From the NCBI GenBank assembly GCA_015064415.1, contig SVSG01000021.1, positions 1-39,525 on the forward strand: a stretch of 39,525 bases of DNA. The letters run 5' to 3'. The notes under the pieces are model-generated. The model worked only from the letters and a program-made list of their open reading frames with translations. It had not been told where the DNA came from and made no database searches. Numbering within the stretch: position 1 is the stretch's first letter; every line of letters begins with the position of its first letter. Positions 6,903 to 15,317 of the stretch are shown piece after piece. The translations under genes were made by a program, and so were the position numbers. Source of the stretch: Oscillospiraceae bacterium (GTDB lineage Bacteria; Bacillota; Clostridia; Oscillospirales; CAG-272).

Positions 6903-7748
6903 ATGAGAAAATCCAATGTCATAAAAATCATTTTGGTTATCATTTTGATCGCTTTGATGGTTGCAACCTTAGGCTTTTATATGGTAGATCTCATGATCCA
7001 TAATACGCCACCAACAAAAAATCTTTTTAGGACGCTGGCTATTATTTTTGCATGCCTTGCTTCCATCATTCGTCTTTGGCCTAATAGAGGAAGAAGAAAT
7101 CTTGCATCTTATGAAAGTGCATACCAAAAGCACATCAAAGACGCCTTTGCAGACCGTCCTTTTTATAAGAAAAAGCTTTTGTGTGCCATACGACTTTATG
7201 ACGAGGGGAACTGCGATAAGGCGATCAAGTATCTTTTGGAGCTGAAAAGCGTTTCTCAAACACGAGACGACATTTATGTCGTCGGACTGTTTACAGGACT
7301 TGTGCTGACCAAGGCGGAGTGTTATAACGAAGCGATTTACGTATATCGTTCTCTGATTGAAATGAATATTACCTCGTCAACGGTATACGGAAATCTTGGA
7401 AATATTTATTTGACGCTGGGGAATCACCGAGATGCCATCTCATACATCCGCTTGTCGATACAGAACGATGAGAACAACCCCGCCCCCTACAACAATCTCG
7501 CCAACCTTTATTTTGAAACCGCTGATTTTGAAAATGCGAAGATCTACGCAGAAAAGGCGTTGCAGCTCAATCACAAAATGTATCAGGCTTCTACCTTGCT
7601 TGCCATCATATATACGTTGGAGGGCGACAAGACGAACGCCGAGAAATATTCGCACATGGCCATTGCAAGCGGCAGGCCCGCTGCCGAACTGGATCAAGTG
7701 ATAGCACATTATGTGAGTGAAAAGCAGCAAAATCACGACGAGGAGTAG
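6903..7748 (+). CDS. Membrane-anchored tetratricopeptide-repeat protein
   Basis: 281 aa. Two N-terminal hydrophobic segments (about residues 7-28 and 43-59) are followed by a linker and several TPR-like helical repeats, clearest in SSTVYGNLGNIYLTLGNHRDAISYIR, then PAPYNNLANLYFETADFENAKIYAEKAL, then YQASTLLAIIYTLEGDKTNAEKYS. The start at 6903 follows GAGAGGTGAT; the upstream in-frame ATG at 6837 lies before the promoter. TPRs mediate protein-protein contact, so a scaffold or assembly role on the inner face of the membrane is possible. The gene is more AT-rich than the surroundings and lies between terminator-module copies R1 and R2. Confidence 0.8.
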   Translation: MRKSNVIKIILVIILIALMVATLGFYMVDLMIHNTPPTKNLFRTLAIIFACLASIIRLWPNRGRRNLASYESAYQKHIKDAFADRPFYKKKLLCAIRLYDEGNCDKAIKYLLELKSVSQTRDDIYVVGLFTGLVLTKAECYNEAIYVYRSLIEMNITSSTVYGNLGNIYLTLGNHRDAISYIRLSIQNDENNPAPYNNLANLYFETADFENAKIYAEKALQLNHKMYQASTLLAIIYTLEGDKTNAEKYSHMAIASGRPAAELDQVIAHYVSEKQQNHDEE

Positions 7749-7750
7749 TT

Positions 7751-7837
7751 TTTGTATCAAAATTACAGTAATCAGCCAAACACAAACCGCAATTCCGATA
7801 CAGAGGGATTGCGGTTTTTGCTTTTTTATGCTATAAT
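7751..7837 (+). repeat. Terminator/promoter module copy R2
   Basis: 87 bp matching 8406-8492 with about five differences and no gaps. The order is TTTGTATCAAAATTACAG, a variable hexamer, the AACCGCAAT/ATTGCGGTT hairpin with T run, then TTATGCTATAAT. The unit ends transcription of the TPR gene and carries the promoter of the next gene. Confidence 0.88.
7809..7837 (+). promoter_or_regulatory. Promoter overlapping terminator R2
   Basis: TTGCGG, which is part of the 3' arm of the terminator hairpin, lies 17 bp from TATAAT; TGC in front of it makes an extended -10. It would drive the gene at 7857. Confidence 0.65.
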
Positions 7838-7856
7838 ACAAAAAGGATGTGATAGT

Positions 7857-8396
7857 ATGACGTTGTTTGAGGCAAAAAAACTATTAACCGAAAATGGTCT
7901 TGCTTTCGAAATAAGCGAATTTGAAGACGAAGCTACATATTGGCATCATACGATGCTGTTTCCTTACACCAAAAACGCAAAAAACTGCAAGGTAATTGCC
8001 CTGATTATTACGAGCAATAACGGAAAGAAAAATATTGAACTCCAATTTAATGCTGTCGATGACGATTTTTTGTTTGAAGAACTACGCTTTGGAGACTTTT
8101 GCTTTGAAATGTTCGACTATAAAGAAGAAATACTTGAAAATGATTTGTTGGATCATATTAATGAAATTAAAGGTGGCGCTTTTTCAGTAATAGTTGCCAA
8201 CGACCTAAAAAACAAAAAATGGCTGGCAGATTTTTCTTTTGGCTTAAAAGACGATGATGATCTTTTTGGCAAACACGGTTTTGAAAAAGCTGTTCAAAAA
8301 ATACATGGCCCTAAAGGTTTTATTTCAAAATTACTGAAAACAAAAAAACAATACGAAATTTATGATTGGAACACGTATCAATGCATCATAAAGTAA
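7857..8396 (+). CDS. Uncharacterised AT-rich small acidic protein
   Basis: 179-aa soluble protein with no signal peptide or membrane segment. I do not recognise the family. Visible traits: an N-terminal helix (MTLFEAKKLLTENGLAFEISEFED), many acidic and aromatic residues, a DDDDLFGKHGF stretch, and a basic C-terminal tail rich in lysine. The start is the ATG at 7857 after AAAGGATG; a longer in-frame reading runs through the terminator module and is unlikely. It is among the most AT-rich genes of the window and is framed by direct repeats R2 and R3, which suggests it moved in as a unit. An immunity-type role would be a guess. Confidence 0.7.
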   Translation: MTLFEAKKLLTENGLAFEISEFEDEATYWHHTMLFPYTKNAKNCKVIALIITSNNGKKNIELQFNAVDDDFLFEELRFGDFCFEMFDYKEEILENDLLDHINEIKGGAFSVIVANDLKNKKWLADFSFGLKDDDDLFGKHGFEKAVQKIHGPKGFISKLLKTKKQYEIYDWNTYQCIIK

Positions 8397-8405
8397 ACAA
8401 CCGTC

Positions 8406-8492
8406 TTTGTATCAAAATTACAGCCATTAGCCAAACATAAACCGCAATTCCGATACAAAGGGATTGCGGTTTTTGCTTTTTTATGCTATAAT
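8406..8492 (+). repeat. Terminator/promoter module copy R3
   Basis: Direct repeat of R2 at an offset of 655 bp. Its central 46 bp (8430-8475) are identical to R1. The hairpin with T run terminates the gene at 7857, and the right end supplies the promoter for the gene at 8521. Confidence 0.88.
8464..8492 (+). promoter_or_regulatory. Promoter overlapping terminator R3
   Basis: TTGCGG (8464-8469, inside the hairpin arm) and TATAAT (8487-8492) are 17 bp apart with TGC before the -10, placed 29 bp before the start codon at 8521. Confidence 0.65.
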
Positions 8493-8520
8493 GATCTTAT
8501 CAAAGGAAAGGAGATCGCTA

Positions 8521-9398
8521 TGGATTTTTCCCCGCAGGATATGAAACCTATCTTCTGCACCGATATCACCGCCGACGAGGACAACGAGGTCATAAACGGC
8601 GCAGAATTCGTCACCCGTACCGCGCCAAAAGAAAAAATTGAAAGCTTTGAGCGCAGGCACGAGGCACTGTTGCAAACCATCAAAAAAAGCAAGCTCCCCA
8701 CCTGGCTGCAATTCATCCGACCCATATGCGGCTTTCTTTTTGCGGCCGTGCTGATCGCGTGCATCAGAACCGGCTTCCCGACTGCCTTTCAAAATGCGCC
8801 GATATTGGTCATCGGCGGCGCGCTTTGCGGCGTGCTTTGGATCCTGCTGCAGGTTTTCTCCAAGGTCAAAGAAAAAAAGATGCTGAAGGAAGGCACCGCC
8901 GAGCAGCAATCCAAGCACGTTCTGGAAGAATTGCAATCCATCCACGCGGAAATGGACGTTCCCGCAGACGCCGTGGAAATCGACGTGCTGACCTTCGCCT
9001 ATCAAGCAGAGGACGGTAAGATCTGCCCGCGCACCGTTGCACTGCAAACCACCCCGTACCTCAACGTCACCGTGAAAATGTATGCCACCCCCGACAGCGT
9101 GCACGTCGCGGATCTGGAAAACGTCTATTCCTTTGAAAGATCCTCGCTCAAAGCGATCACCACCGTGAAAAAGCGCATTTGCGTGCCCACGTGGAACAAG
9201 GACGAGGACCCGCGCAAAGGAAGCTACAAGCCGTACAAAATGACGGTGAACGGTCTTGGAAACATCTACTTCAAGCCGTATCACATTTTGGAGATCGAGC
9301 GAGAGGGCGAGCGCTTCGGTCTTTATTTCCCCTGCTATGAGCTGGAGACCGTGGAAAAACTAACGGGATTGCAAGCAGAGAAAGGAGATGCGTCATGA
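8521..9398 (+). CDS. Hypothetical two-pass membrane protein
   Basis: 292 aa. Charged N-terminal part with a basic coiled stretch (about 36-58), two membrane helices (about 63-82 and 94-113) and a C-terminal soluble domain of about 170 residues ending in a strand/helix pattern (YHILEIEREGERFGLYFPCYELETVEKLTG) reminiscent of bacterial PH-like domains. That likeness is inference. The start follows AAAGGAGA at good distance. It overlaps the next gene by 4 bp (ATGA), so the two are translationally coupled and their products probably work together at the membrane. Confidence 0.75.
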
Positions 9399-9835
9399 AA
9401 GTTTTCACCCCCGAAGAATTCCCCACACCCCGTGCCGACATGTTTTTGCCCGGCTGGGTGATGGGCCTTTGCGTGGTTCTGTATCTGGCGGCGATCGGCT
9501 TTGCCATCCTGGCACTTGCCACAATGATGTGGTACCCGCTCATCGGCTTTGCCCTTTTGGCAATATTGGGAGGTGCCGCACACCTTTGCTGGAAAAATCA
9601 AAGCGTTCGTATTCTGGATGAAAGCAGATTTGAGTACACGACCTTCCTTGGGAAGAAAACGGTTTACCGTTTTTCCGAGATCAAGGATCTTCGCCAAAAT
9701 TCAGACTCCTTCACACTTTTCGTGGGGGACGGCAAGGTGCATATCGAATTTGCCGCCTACGTTTCCCAAAGACTGTTTGATAAGATCCGCGAGGCGCTGG
9801 AAAGAAACCGACTGTACTCCGCAATGAACGGATAA
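9395..9835 (+). CDS. Small membrane protein with PH-like cytoplasmic domain
   Basis: 146 aa. Two closely spaced membrane helices (about 20-44 and 47-67) precede a beta-rich tail: VRILDESRFEYTTFLGKKTVYRFSEIKDL, then FTLFVGDGKVHIEF and a final helix FDKIREALERN. This layout is typical of bacterial PH-domain (bPH) membrane proteins; no enzymatic motif is seen. The start codon overlaps the stop of the preceding gene. Confidence 0.75.
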   Translation: MKVFTPEEFPTPRADMFLPGWVMGLCVVLYLAAIGFAILALATMMWYPLIGFALLAILGGAAHLCWKNQSVRILDESRFEYTTFLGKKTVYRFSEIKDLRQNSDSFTLFVGDGKVHIEFAAYVSQRLFDKIREALERNRLYSAMNG

Positions 9836-9887
9836 CCCGCCCTTCAACTCCCCATTCCCCAACGTTACGATCAAGGAGGTAACATCC

Positions 9888-10538
9888 ATGTCAAGACCGA
9901 AACCGATCACCGTGACCTGCGCCCTTTGCGGCGAGGAATCCACGCAGATCATCCTTCTCTCCACCAACCGGATGGGCTCCTCTGACCTGGATCTCCGTCC
10001 CCCCGAAATGGCGCGCAGTACCATGTGCTGGTGGTTGCAGGAATGCCCCCACTGCGGCTACGTCGCATGGGATCTGAAAAACACCACCTCCCTTACAAGG
10101 GATCTGTTGCGGGAAGTGATCTTCTCCCCTTGCGAGGAGCGAAATTTTGATTCTAAGCTGGCTGCACGCTATTACAAGCTTTATCTGACACTCTACTTTG
10201 ACAGCAAGCGCGAGGATGCCTTCCGCGCGGCTCTGCGCGCGGCGTGGGCCTGCGATGACGTTGGAGATAGCGAAAACGCCGTTTTCTGCCGCAAGCTGGC
10301 GCTCTCCCTTGCAGATCGGGTGATCGCCTCCAAGCACAACGACGAGAACCTCATCATCCAAAAAGCGGATCTGCTCCGCAGAAGCGGACAGTTTGACACG
10401 CTGATTCGGGAATATGCCGACAAAACCTTTTCCAAGCCGATCCTGAATCAAATCGTCGCCTTCCAGATCCAAAAGGCCAAAGAAAAGGACACCGGTTGCT
10501 ACACCGTGGCAGACGTCATAGACGGTGAGCAGGAGTAA
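9888..10538 (+). CDS. Zinc-ribbon protein with helical repeats (DUF2225-like)
   Basis: 216 aa. Two CxxC knuckles (C11/C14 in TCALCGEES and C53/C56 in CPHCGYVAW) form a likely zinc ribbon. The remaining residues (about 85-200) form amphipathic helices spaced like TPR repeats. This combination resembles DUF2225 proteins. The start at 9888 is preceded by AAGGAGGT. It lies 52 bp behind the two membrane-protein genes with no terminator between, so it is probably the third gene of that operon. Function unknown. Confidence 0.72.
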   Translation: MSRPKPITVTCALCGEESTQIILLSTNRMGSSDLDLRPPEMARSTMCWWLQECPHCGYVAWDLKNTTSLTRDLLREVIFSPCEERNFDSKLAARYYKLYLTLYFDSKREDAFRAALRAAWACDDVGDSENAVFCRKLALSLADRVIASKHNDENLIIQKADLLRRSGQFDTLIREYADKTFSKPILNQIVAFQIQKAKEKDTGCYTVADVIDGEQE

Positions 10539-10561
10539 AGACGAAAAAATACAAGTCGATC

Positions 10562-10590
10562 AAAAAAGCGCCCTTCGGGGCGCTTTTTTG
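10562..10590 (+). terminator. Terminator after the zinc-ribbon gene
   Basis: AAAAAAGCGCCC, loop TTCG, GGGCGCTTTTTT: a strong stem with a stable tetraloop and T run. The following 160 bp are very AT-rich and show no gene. Confidence 0.93.
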
Positions 10591-10754
10591 ATTTTCTAAT
10601 TATTTTTCGTTATATTCCATATTTTTATATAAATATTCCAATATTGTTTTTGCACTCGGATATTATTTTTTAATTTTCACGCATTTTCTTTCCGTTGCGC
10701 TTTTATACCCGCGCAAAAGTGCCCGTCCATGCACACACTGCACATTAATGATAC

Positions 10755-10790
10755 AAAAAGCCGATATGGATCACTCCATATCGGCTTTTA
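10755..10790 (-). terminator. Terminator of the oxaloacetate decarboxylase operon
   Basis: AAAAGCCGATATGGA and TCCATATCGGCTTTT form a 15-bp stem with a short loop, placed just after the oadA stop on the minus strand. Confidence 0.88.
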
Positions 10791-10802
10791 TCAATATTCA
10801 TA

Positions 10803-12200
10803 TCAGACGGAAAGATCCTCGACGATCAGCTCGCGCACGGCGTTCGGATCGGGAGCGGGCTTGTCGCGCTCGGCAAGGAACTTGGGGGCCACCTGCGGGA
10901 AGAGTGCACAGCTGAGCACGTCCTCATCCGACTTGGTGAGGTCTGCATACTCGGCGCGATACTTTTCCAGCTCCGGCTCCAACAGATCTGCAGGACGGCA
11001 GGTGATGACCTCGGCATCACCGATCGCCTTACGGCGCACGTCCTCGTTCACCTTACCGGGAACCAGACCGTACTCGCCGCGCAAAAGGCCCTTGCTCTCC
11101 TTGGTCACCATCTTATAGCGCTCGCCCGACAGTACGTTCAATACCGCCTGGCTGCCTACGATCTGGCTGGTGGGAGTCACAAGAGGGGGATAACCGAAGT
11201 CCTCGCGCACGCGCGGCACCTCGGCCAGCACGTCATAGTACTTGTCCTCTGCCTTGGCTTGCTTGAGCTGAGAGATCAGGTTGGAGAGCATCCCGCCCGG
11301 CACCTGATAGAGCAGCGTGTTGGGATCCACGTTGAGCACCTTGGGGTCAAGCGTGCCCTCGGCCTTCATCTTGTTTGCAATGTTACGGAAGTGGGTGGCG
11401 ATGCCGGAAAGCTGAGAAAGATCAATGCCGGTATCGTACTCGGTACCGCGCAGGGTGGCGACCAGTGCCTCGGTTGCGGGCTGCGCTGTGCCGTTTGCCA
11501 TCGGGGAAAGTGCGGTATCCACGATATCCACGCCTGCCTGAATGGCCATCAGATAGGTCATATCGCCCGTACCCGTGGTATTGTGGGTGTGCAGGTGGAT
11601 CGGCACGGAGATCTCCTTTTTCAGCGCCTTGACCAGCGAATACGCGTCGTAAGGCAACAAAAGGTTTGCCATATCCTTGATACAGATGGTGTCAGCGCCC
11701 ATGTTTTCCAGCTTCTTGGCCAGCTCCACGAAGTATTCTTCGTTGTGCACGGGGCTGGTGGTGTAGCTGATCGCGGCCTCGCAATGGCCGCCGTACTTCT
11801 TGGTGGCGCGCATGGCGGCCTCCATATTGCGGGAATCGTTCAACGCGTCGAAAATACGTACCACGTTGATGCCGTTTTCGATGCTTTTCTTCACGAACAT
11901 ATCCACCACGTCATCGGCGTAGTGCTTGTAGCCCAGCAGGTTCTGACCGCGCAGCAGCATTTGCAGACGGGTGTTGGGCATGGCGCGGCGCAGGGCGCGC
12001 AGTCTCTCCCACGGGTCCTCCCCAAGGAAGCGCATGCAGGAGTCAAATGTGGCACCGCCCCAGCACTCCAAGGACCAGAATCCGACCTTGTCCAGTGCCT
12101 CGCAGGCGGGCAACATATCTTCAAGACGCATTCTGGTGGCGGCCTGAGATTGGTGCGCGTCACGCAGAATGGTATCGGTTATATAAACTTTTTTCGTCAT
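10803..12200 (-). CDS. oadA: Oxaloacetate decarboxylase alpha subunit (carboxyltransferase)
   Basis: 465-aa DRE-TIM-metallolyase-type carboxyltransferase. RDAHQS at residues 13-18 (metal ligand D14), CIKDMANLL with the catalytic lysine K175, and HLHTHNTTGTG with metal ligands H204 and H206 are all present. It moves carboxylate from oxaloacetate to biotin. The C-terminal biotinyl domain of long OadA proteins is missing, consistent with the separate carrier protein two genes upstream. The start has AGGAG at proper distance. It is last in the operon oadG-carrier-oadB-oadA. Confidence 0.93.
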   Translation of the reverse strand: MTKKVYITDTILRDAHQSQAATRMRLEDMLPACEALDKVGFWSLECWGGATFDSCMRFLGEDPWERLRALRRAMPNTRLQMLLRGQNLLGYKHYADDVVDMFVKKSIENGINVVRIFDALNDSRNMEAAMRATKKYGGHCEAAISYTTSPVHNEEYFVELAKKLENMGADTICIKDMANLLLPYDAYSLVKALKKEISVPIHLHTHNTTGTGDMTYLMAIQAGVDIVDTALSPMANGTAQPATEALVATLRGTEYDTGIDLSQLSGIATHFRNIANKMKAEGTLDPKVLNVDPNTLLYQVPGGMLSNLISQLKQAKAEDKYYDVLAEVPRVREDFGYPPLVTPTSQIVGSQAVLNVLSGERYKMVTKESKGLLRGEYGLVPGKVNEDVRRKAIGDAEVITCRPADLLEPELEKYRAEYADLTKSDEDVLSCALFPQVAPKFLAERDKPAPDPNAVRELIVEDLSV

Positions 12201-12220
12201 AATAAGCTCCTAAATTCGGA

Positions 12221-13438
12221 TTAGCCAAGCAGGGCGATGAGGAAGCCTGCGGCAATGGCAGAGCCGATCACGCCTGCCACGTTGGGACCCATTGCGTGCA
12301 TCAAAAGGAAGTTGCCGGGATTTTCCTCCTGACCGACCTTCTGCGACACGCGTGCGGCCATCGGCACGGCGGAAACACCCGCAGAGCCGATGAGGGGGTT
12401 GATCTTCTTGCCCTCGGGCAAAAAGACGTTCATCAATTTGGCGATCAGCACGCCGGCGGCGGTTGCCACGCCGAATGCCACAACGCCCATCAGAATGATC
12501 ACAAGGGTACGGCCCTTGAGGAAGGTGGACGCCGTAGCGGTGGCACCCACGGAAATGCCGAGGAACACCGTAACGATGTTCATCAGCTCGTTTTGCACGG
12601 TTTTGGAAAGGCGCTCGCACACGCCGCATTCCTTGAGCAGATTACCGAACATCAGACAGCCGACAAGCACGCCTGCGCTGGGCACGATCAAGGAAACGAA
12701 GATCGTGATCACAATGGGGAACAGGATCTTTTGCGTCTTGGAAACGGGGCGCAGAGCCGTCATGGTGATGGCGCGCTCCTTCTTGGTGGTCAGCGCGCGC
12801 ATGATGGGGGGCTGAATGACGGGCACCAGCGCCATATACGAGTACGCCGCCACAGCAATGGGGCCAAGGAGCCCGGGCGAGAGGATCGAGGTGGTGTAAA
12901 TGGCCGTGGGGCCGTCCGCACCGCCGATGATGCCGATGGAGGCGGCATCCTTCAGGGTAAAGATCAAGGACTCAATGCCTGCGGCCTGTGCGATACCACT
13001 GACACCCATGACGCCAAGCACGGTCGCAAAAATGCCGATCTGCGCGGCGGCACCGAGGATCAGGCTTTTCGGATTGGCAAGAAGCGGTCCGAAATCGGTC
13101 ATCGCGCCCACGCCAATGAAGATCAGACACGGATAGATACCCAGCTTGACACCGAGATACAGCACGTCGATCAGGCCCGGATCTGCGGCAAATTCCGCCC
13201 AATGGACGTGACCGCCCGCGAAATACGCCTCATGAAAGATGCCAAGCCCCGGCAGGTTGGTAAGCAGCATGCCGATGGCGATCGGCAACAGCAAAAGCGG
13301 CTCAAACTTTTTGGCAATGGCCAGATAGCAAAGCAAGCAGGCAATGCCAATCATGATCAGATTTTTCCATCCTTCTTCCACAGTGAAAAACTGATAGAAG
13401 CCGGTCTGCTTTAAAAAATTCAGTATTGCTTCGCTCAT
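12221..13438 (-). CDS. oadB: Sodium ion-translocating decarboxylase beta subunit
   Basis: 405-aa polytopic membrane protein. It decarboxylates carboxybiotin and couples this to Na+ export. The signature [13 protein letters not shown] (residues 172-184, with D175 the likely ion-binding aspartate) and [19 protein letters not shown] are typical of OadB/MmdB/GcdB. The start codon lies 12 bp after the carrier stop and has only a weak GGGG ribosome site, so translation may be coupled. The OadA-type partner points to oxaloacetate as the substrate. Confidence 0.93.
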   Translation of the reverse strand: MSEAILNFLKQTGFYQFFTVEEGWKNLIMIGIACLLCYLAIAKKFEPLLLLPIAIGMLLTNLPGLGIFHEAYFAGGHVHWAEFAADPGLIDVLYLGVKLGIYPCLIFIGVGAMTDFGPLLANPKSLILGAAAQIGIFATVLGVMGVSGIAQAAGIESLIFTLKDAASIGIIGGADGPTAIYTTSILSPGLLGPIAVAAYSYMALVPVIQPPIMRALTTKKERAITMTALRPVSKTQKILFPIVITIFVSLIVPSAGVLVGCLMFGNLLKECGVCERLSKTVQNELMNIVTVFLGISVGATATASTFLKGRTLVIILMGVVAFGVATAAGVLIAKLMNVFLPEGKKINPLIGSAGVSAVPMAARVSQKVGQEENPGNFLLMHAMGPNVAGVIGSAIAAGFLIALLG

Positions 13439-13450
13439 ATGTAACCCCGA

Positions 13451-13843
13451 TTATGCCAGCGTGCAAAGCACGGTGCCTGCCTCAACGGCGGCACCCTGTG
13501 TCACGTTCACGGAGGCAACGGTGCCGTCAGCGGATGCCATGATCTCGTTTTCCATCTTCATGGCCTCCAGGATCATCAGCACGTCGCCCTTTTTCACAGC
13601 GGCGCCGTTTTGCACGTTGACCTTCAGGATCGTGCCGGGCATCGGCGCGGTCACGGTGACGGAGCCGGCAGCGGCGGGAGCGACGGGAGCAGCAGCGGGA
13701 GCGGGAGCTGCGGCGGGTGCAGAGGCAGCAGCGGGCGCGGGTGCGGCGGCAGGAGCTGCGGGCACCTTCACGTCTGCCTTGTCGATCACCTCCAGGGTGA
13801 TCTCATATACGTTTCCATTTACTGTAACCTTATAAGCTTTCAT
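13451..13843 (-). CDS. Biotin carboxyl carrier protein of the decarboxylase
   Basis: 130 aa. A short N-terminal segment (1-27), an Ala/Pro-rich flexible linker (about 28-60) and a biotinyl domain with EAMKMEN. K96 is the lysine to be biotinylated. It shuttles carboxyl groups between OadA and OadB. The ribosome site GAGGT lies before the ATG. The low-complexity linker gives a repetitive GC-rich DNA stretch with long shadow frames on the other strand. Confidence 0.93.
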   Translation of the reverse strand: MKAYKVTVNGNVYEITLEVIDKADVKVPAAPAAAPAPAAASAPAAAPAPAAAPVAPAAAGSVTVTAPMPGTILKVNVQNGAAVKKGDVLMILEAMKMENEIMASADGTVASVNVTQGAAVEAGTVLCTLA

Positions 13844-13859
13844 TTTCTTTTACCTCACA

Positions 13860-14180
13860 TTAAAGTTTTTTGAAGGACAATACGCGAATGGCGGATACGT
13901 CAACGCCCTCTTCCTCTGCGACAGCGGCGCAAACGGCGGCGATGATCTCCTGCTTATTTTGAATGGGAGCAGGCGCGGGGGCAGCGGGGGCTTGCTGTGT
14001 GGGGGCGGGAGCCGCGGTGCCGTTTTTGCCCTGCTCCAGCAGGTCGCACAGTCTGTTCATGACACGCACAAGCACAATGATGGCGATCAGCCCCGTGAAA
14101 ACCACGGTGATGCCGAGAATGGCCACAAGCCACACCGAGGGTGGTGTGGTTGCAAGTACGCTTTGTACCATTGGATTCAT
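13860..14180 (-). CDS. oadG: OadG family decarboxylase gamma subunit
   Basis: 106 aa. One membrane helix (about 15-41, VWLVAILGITVVFTGLIAIIVLVRVMNRL) is followed by an Ala/Pro linker and a short acidic C-terminal domain (EIIAAVCAAVAEEEGVDVSAIRVLSF). OadG holds the alpha and beta subunits together at the membrane. The start at 14180 follows AAGGAGTG; the longer frame to 14207 has no support. It is the first gene after the operon promoter. Confidence 0.85.
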   Translation of the reverse strand: MNPMVQSVLATTPPSVWLVAILGITVVFTGLIAIIVLVRVMNRLCDLLEQGKNGTAAPAPTQQAPAAPAPAPIQNKQEIIAAVCAAVAEEEGVDVSAIRVLSFKKL

Positions 14181-14229
14181 TTTTTCACTCCTTATCTGTG
14201 TGGGCAAAGCCCATATTTCCTTATTTTAC

Positions 14230-14258
14230 ATTATATCACGAAATTTTCGCGTTGTAAA
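14230..14258 (-). promoter_or_regulatory. Promoter of the oad operon
   Basis: On the minus strand TTTACA and TATAAT are 17 bp apart. The element lies between the birA stop and the oadG start, so oadG-carrier-oadB-oadA can be made independently of birA. Confidence 0.75.
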
Positions 14259-14303
14259 GCCGTAAAATATTTTTCGTACAATTGTATATATAAGGATCCC
14301 TCC

Positions 14304-15062
14304 TTATTGTGCACTTTTTCCAAGTGGCAGGGAGATCTCGCCGCTGTGCAAAAACCGCTTTTCCCCGTCGGCAAAGGTCAGCTCCAAGCGGAAATCCGGC
14401 AAAAGGTCGCTTACGGTGGCGGTTTTGCCCTCATACGTGACCTCCATGCCAAGCACGAAAAGCCCTTGGCGATAGGCGGCATAAACGCTCCCCTGGTTTT
14501 TTACTCGCGCTTCCAGCGCACGAAAAAAGGCGATGGCGACCTTTTCGCGCAAAAAGCGCACGCGGCTGTTCTCCAGCACGGCGCCCGCCCGCGCGGCGAT
14601 CTCGGCGGGGAAGCCCCCCTCGGGCGGTAAAAGGTTGATGCCGATGCCCACGATCACAGCGGTGCGTTCGGGCAGTGTCACGGCCTCGCAAAGGATGCCC
14701 GCCACCTTTTTGCCCCGCACGTACAGATCGTTCATCCATTTGATGTCGGGGCGCAGGCCGCAGACGCTCTGCACGGCGTCGCACGCTGCCACGGCGGCCG
14801 CTGCGGTGATATCGGCGGGTGCAAAGCCCCCCTCCGGATGCAAAAGCACGCTCAGATATATGCCGGAGCCCTTGGGGGAAAAGAAGGTGTGCTCTCCCCG
14901 GCCGCGCCCCGCGCTTTGCGCCGCGGCCACCACCATAGAAAGGGCAGGCGCGCCCTGCTTGGCATACTCCTTGAGGATGGCGTTGGTGGAGGTGACCTCC
15001 TCAAACACGCAGGCACTTACCCCGCAATGGCGTTGGATGTAGGACGTATTCAGTCGGCGCAT
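14304..15062 (-). CDS. birA: Biotin-protein ligase (biotin-[acetyl-CoA-carboxylase] ligase)
   Basis: 252 aa. The biotin/ATP loop AGRGRGEHTFFSPKGSGIYLS and the lysine motif IKWMNDLYVRGKKVAGILCE are clear. There is no N-terminal helix-turn-helix, so this is a monofunctional class I ligase and not a repressor. The start at 15062 has AAAAGGAG. It lies directly upstream of the oad genes on the same strand, which makes sense because the carrier protein must be biotinylated. The C-terminal SH3-like domain is present (about 205-250). Confidence 0.93.
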   Translation of the reverse strand: MRRLNTSYIQRHCGVSACVFEEVTSTNAILKEYAKQGAPALSMVVAAAQSAGRGRGEHTFFSPKGSGIYLSVLLHPEGGFAPADITAAAAVAACDAVQSVCGLRPDIKWMNDLYVRGKKVAGILCEAVTLPERTAVIVGIGINLLPPEGGFPAEIAARAGAVLENSRVRFLREKVAIAFFRALEARVKNQGSVYAAYRQGLFVLGMEVTYEGKTATVSDLLPDFRLELTFADGEKRFLHSGEISLPLGKSAQ

Positions 15063-15093
15063 GGCGGCATCTCCTTTTATAAACGTTAGCTTA

Positions 15094-15122
15094 AATATAA
15101 CATAAAAAGCGAAAAAAGACAA
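15094..15122 (-). promoter_or_regulatory. Likely promoter of birA
   Basis: On the minus strand TTGTCT and TATATT are 17 bp apart, with TG before the -10. The position is 32 bp before the birA start. Confidence 0.45.
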
Positions 15123-15255
15123 GCGCCGCCGTGGGATTTGTCCGTTCTCTTTGGAAGAATGTCCAAAATCAAAAATTCCCTTTTCTCATGCGTCCGCACG
15201 TTTTTGCTTCTTTTCCTCAAAATGATGTCCCGAATTGATTTTTTGCGCGAAGCGG

Positions 15256-15284
15256 TTGCCCGCGCGCTTTTTTTGTGTTATAAT
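15256..15284 (+). promoter_or_regulatory. Promoter of the rhamnosidase operon
   Basis: TTGCCC and TATAAT are 17 bp apart and TGT precedes the -10, giving an extended -10. It is 34 bp before the start codon at 15318. Confidence 0.7.
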
Positions 15285-15317
15285 GGGGGCAGATCCCAAA
15301 AAGGAGCGTGCTTTCCA

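Noticed and set aside
10591-10754. Small gene in the AT-rich gap before the oad terminator
   Set aside because: No ribosome site with a meaningful open frame; the sequence is simple AT-rich spacer.
13640-13780. Repetitive GC-rich tract as a regulatory repeat
   Set aside because: It encodes the Ala/Pro linker of the biotin carrier and is explained by low-complexity protein.
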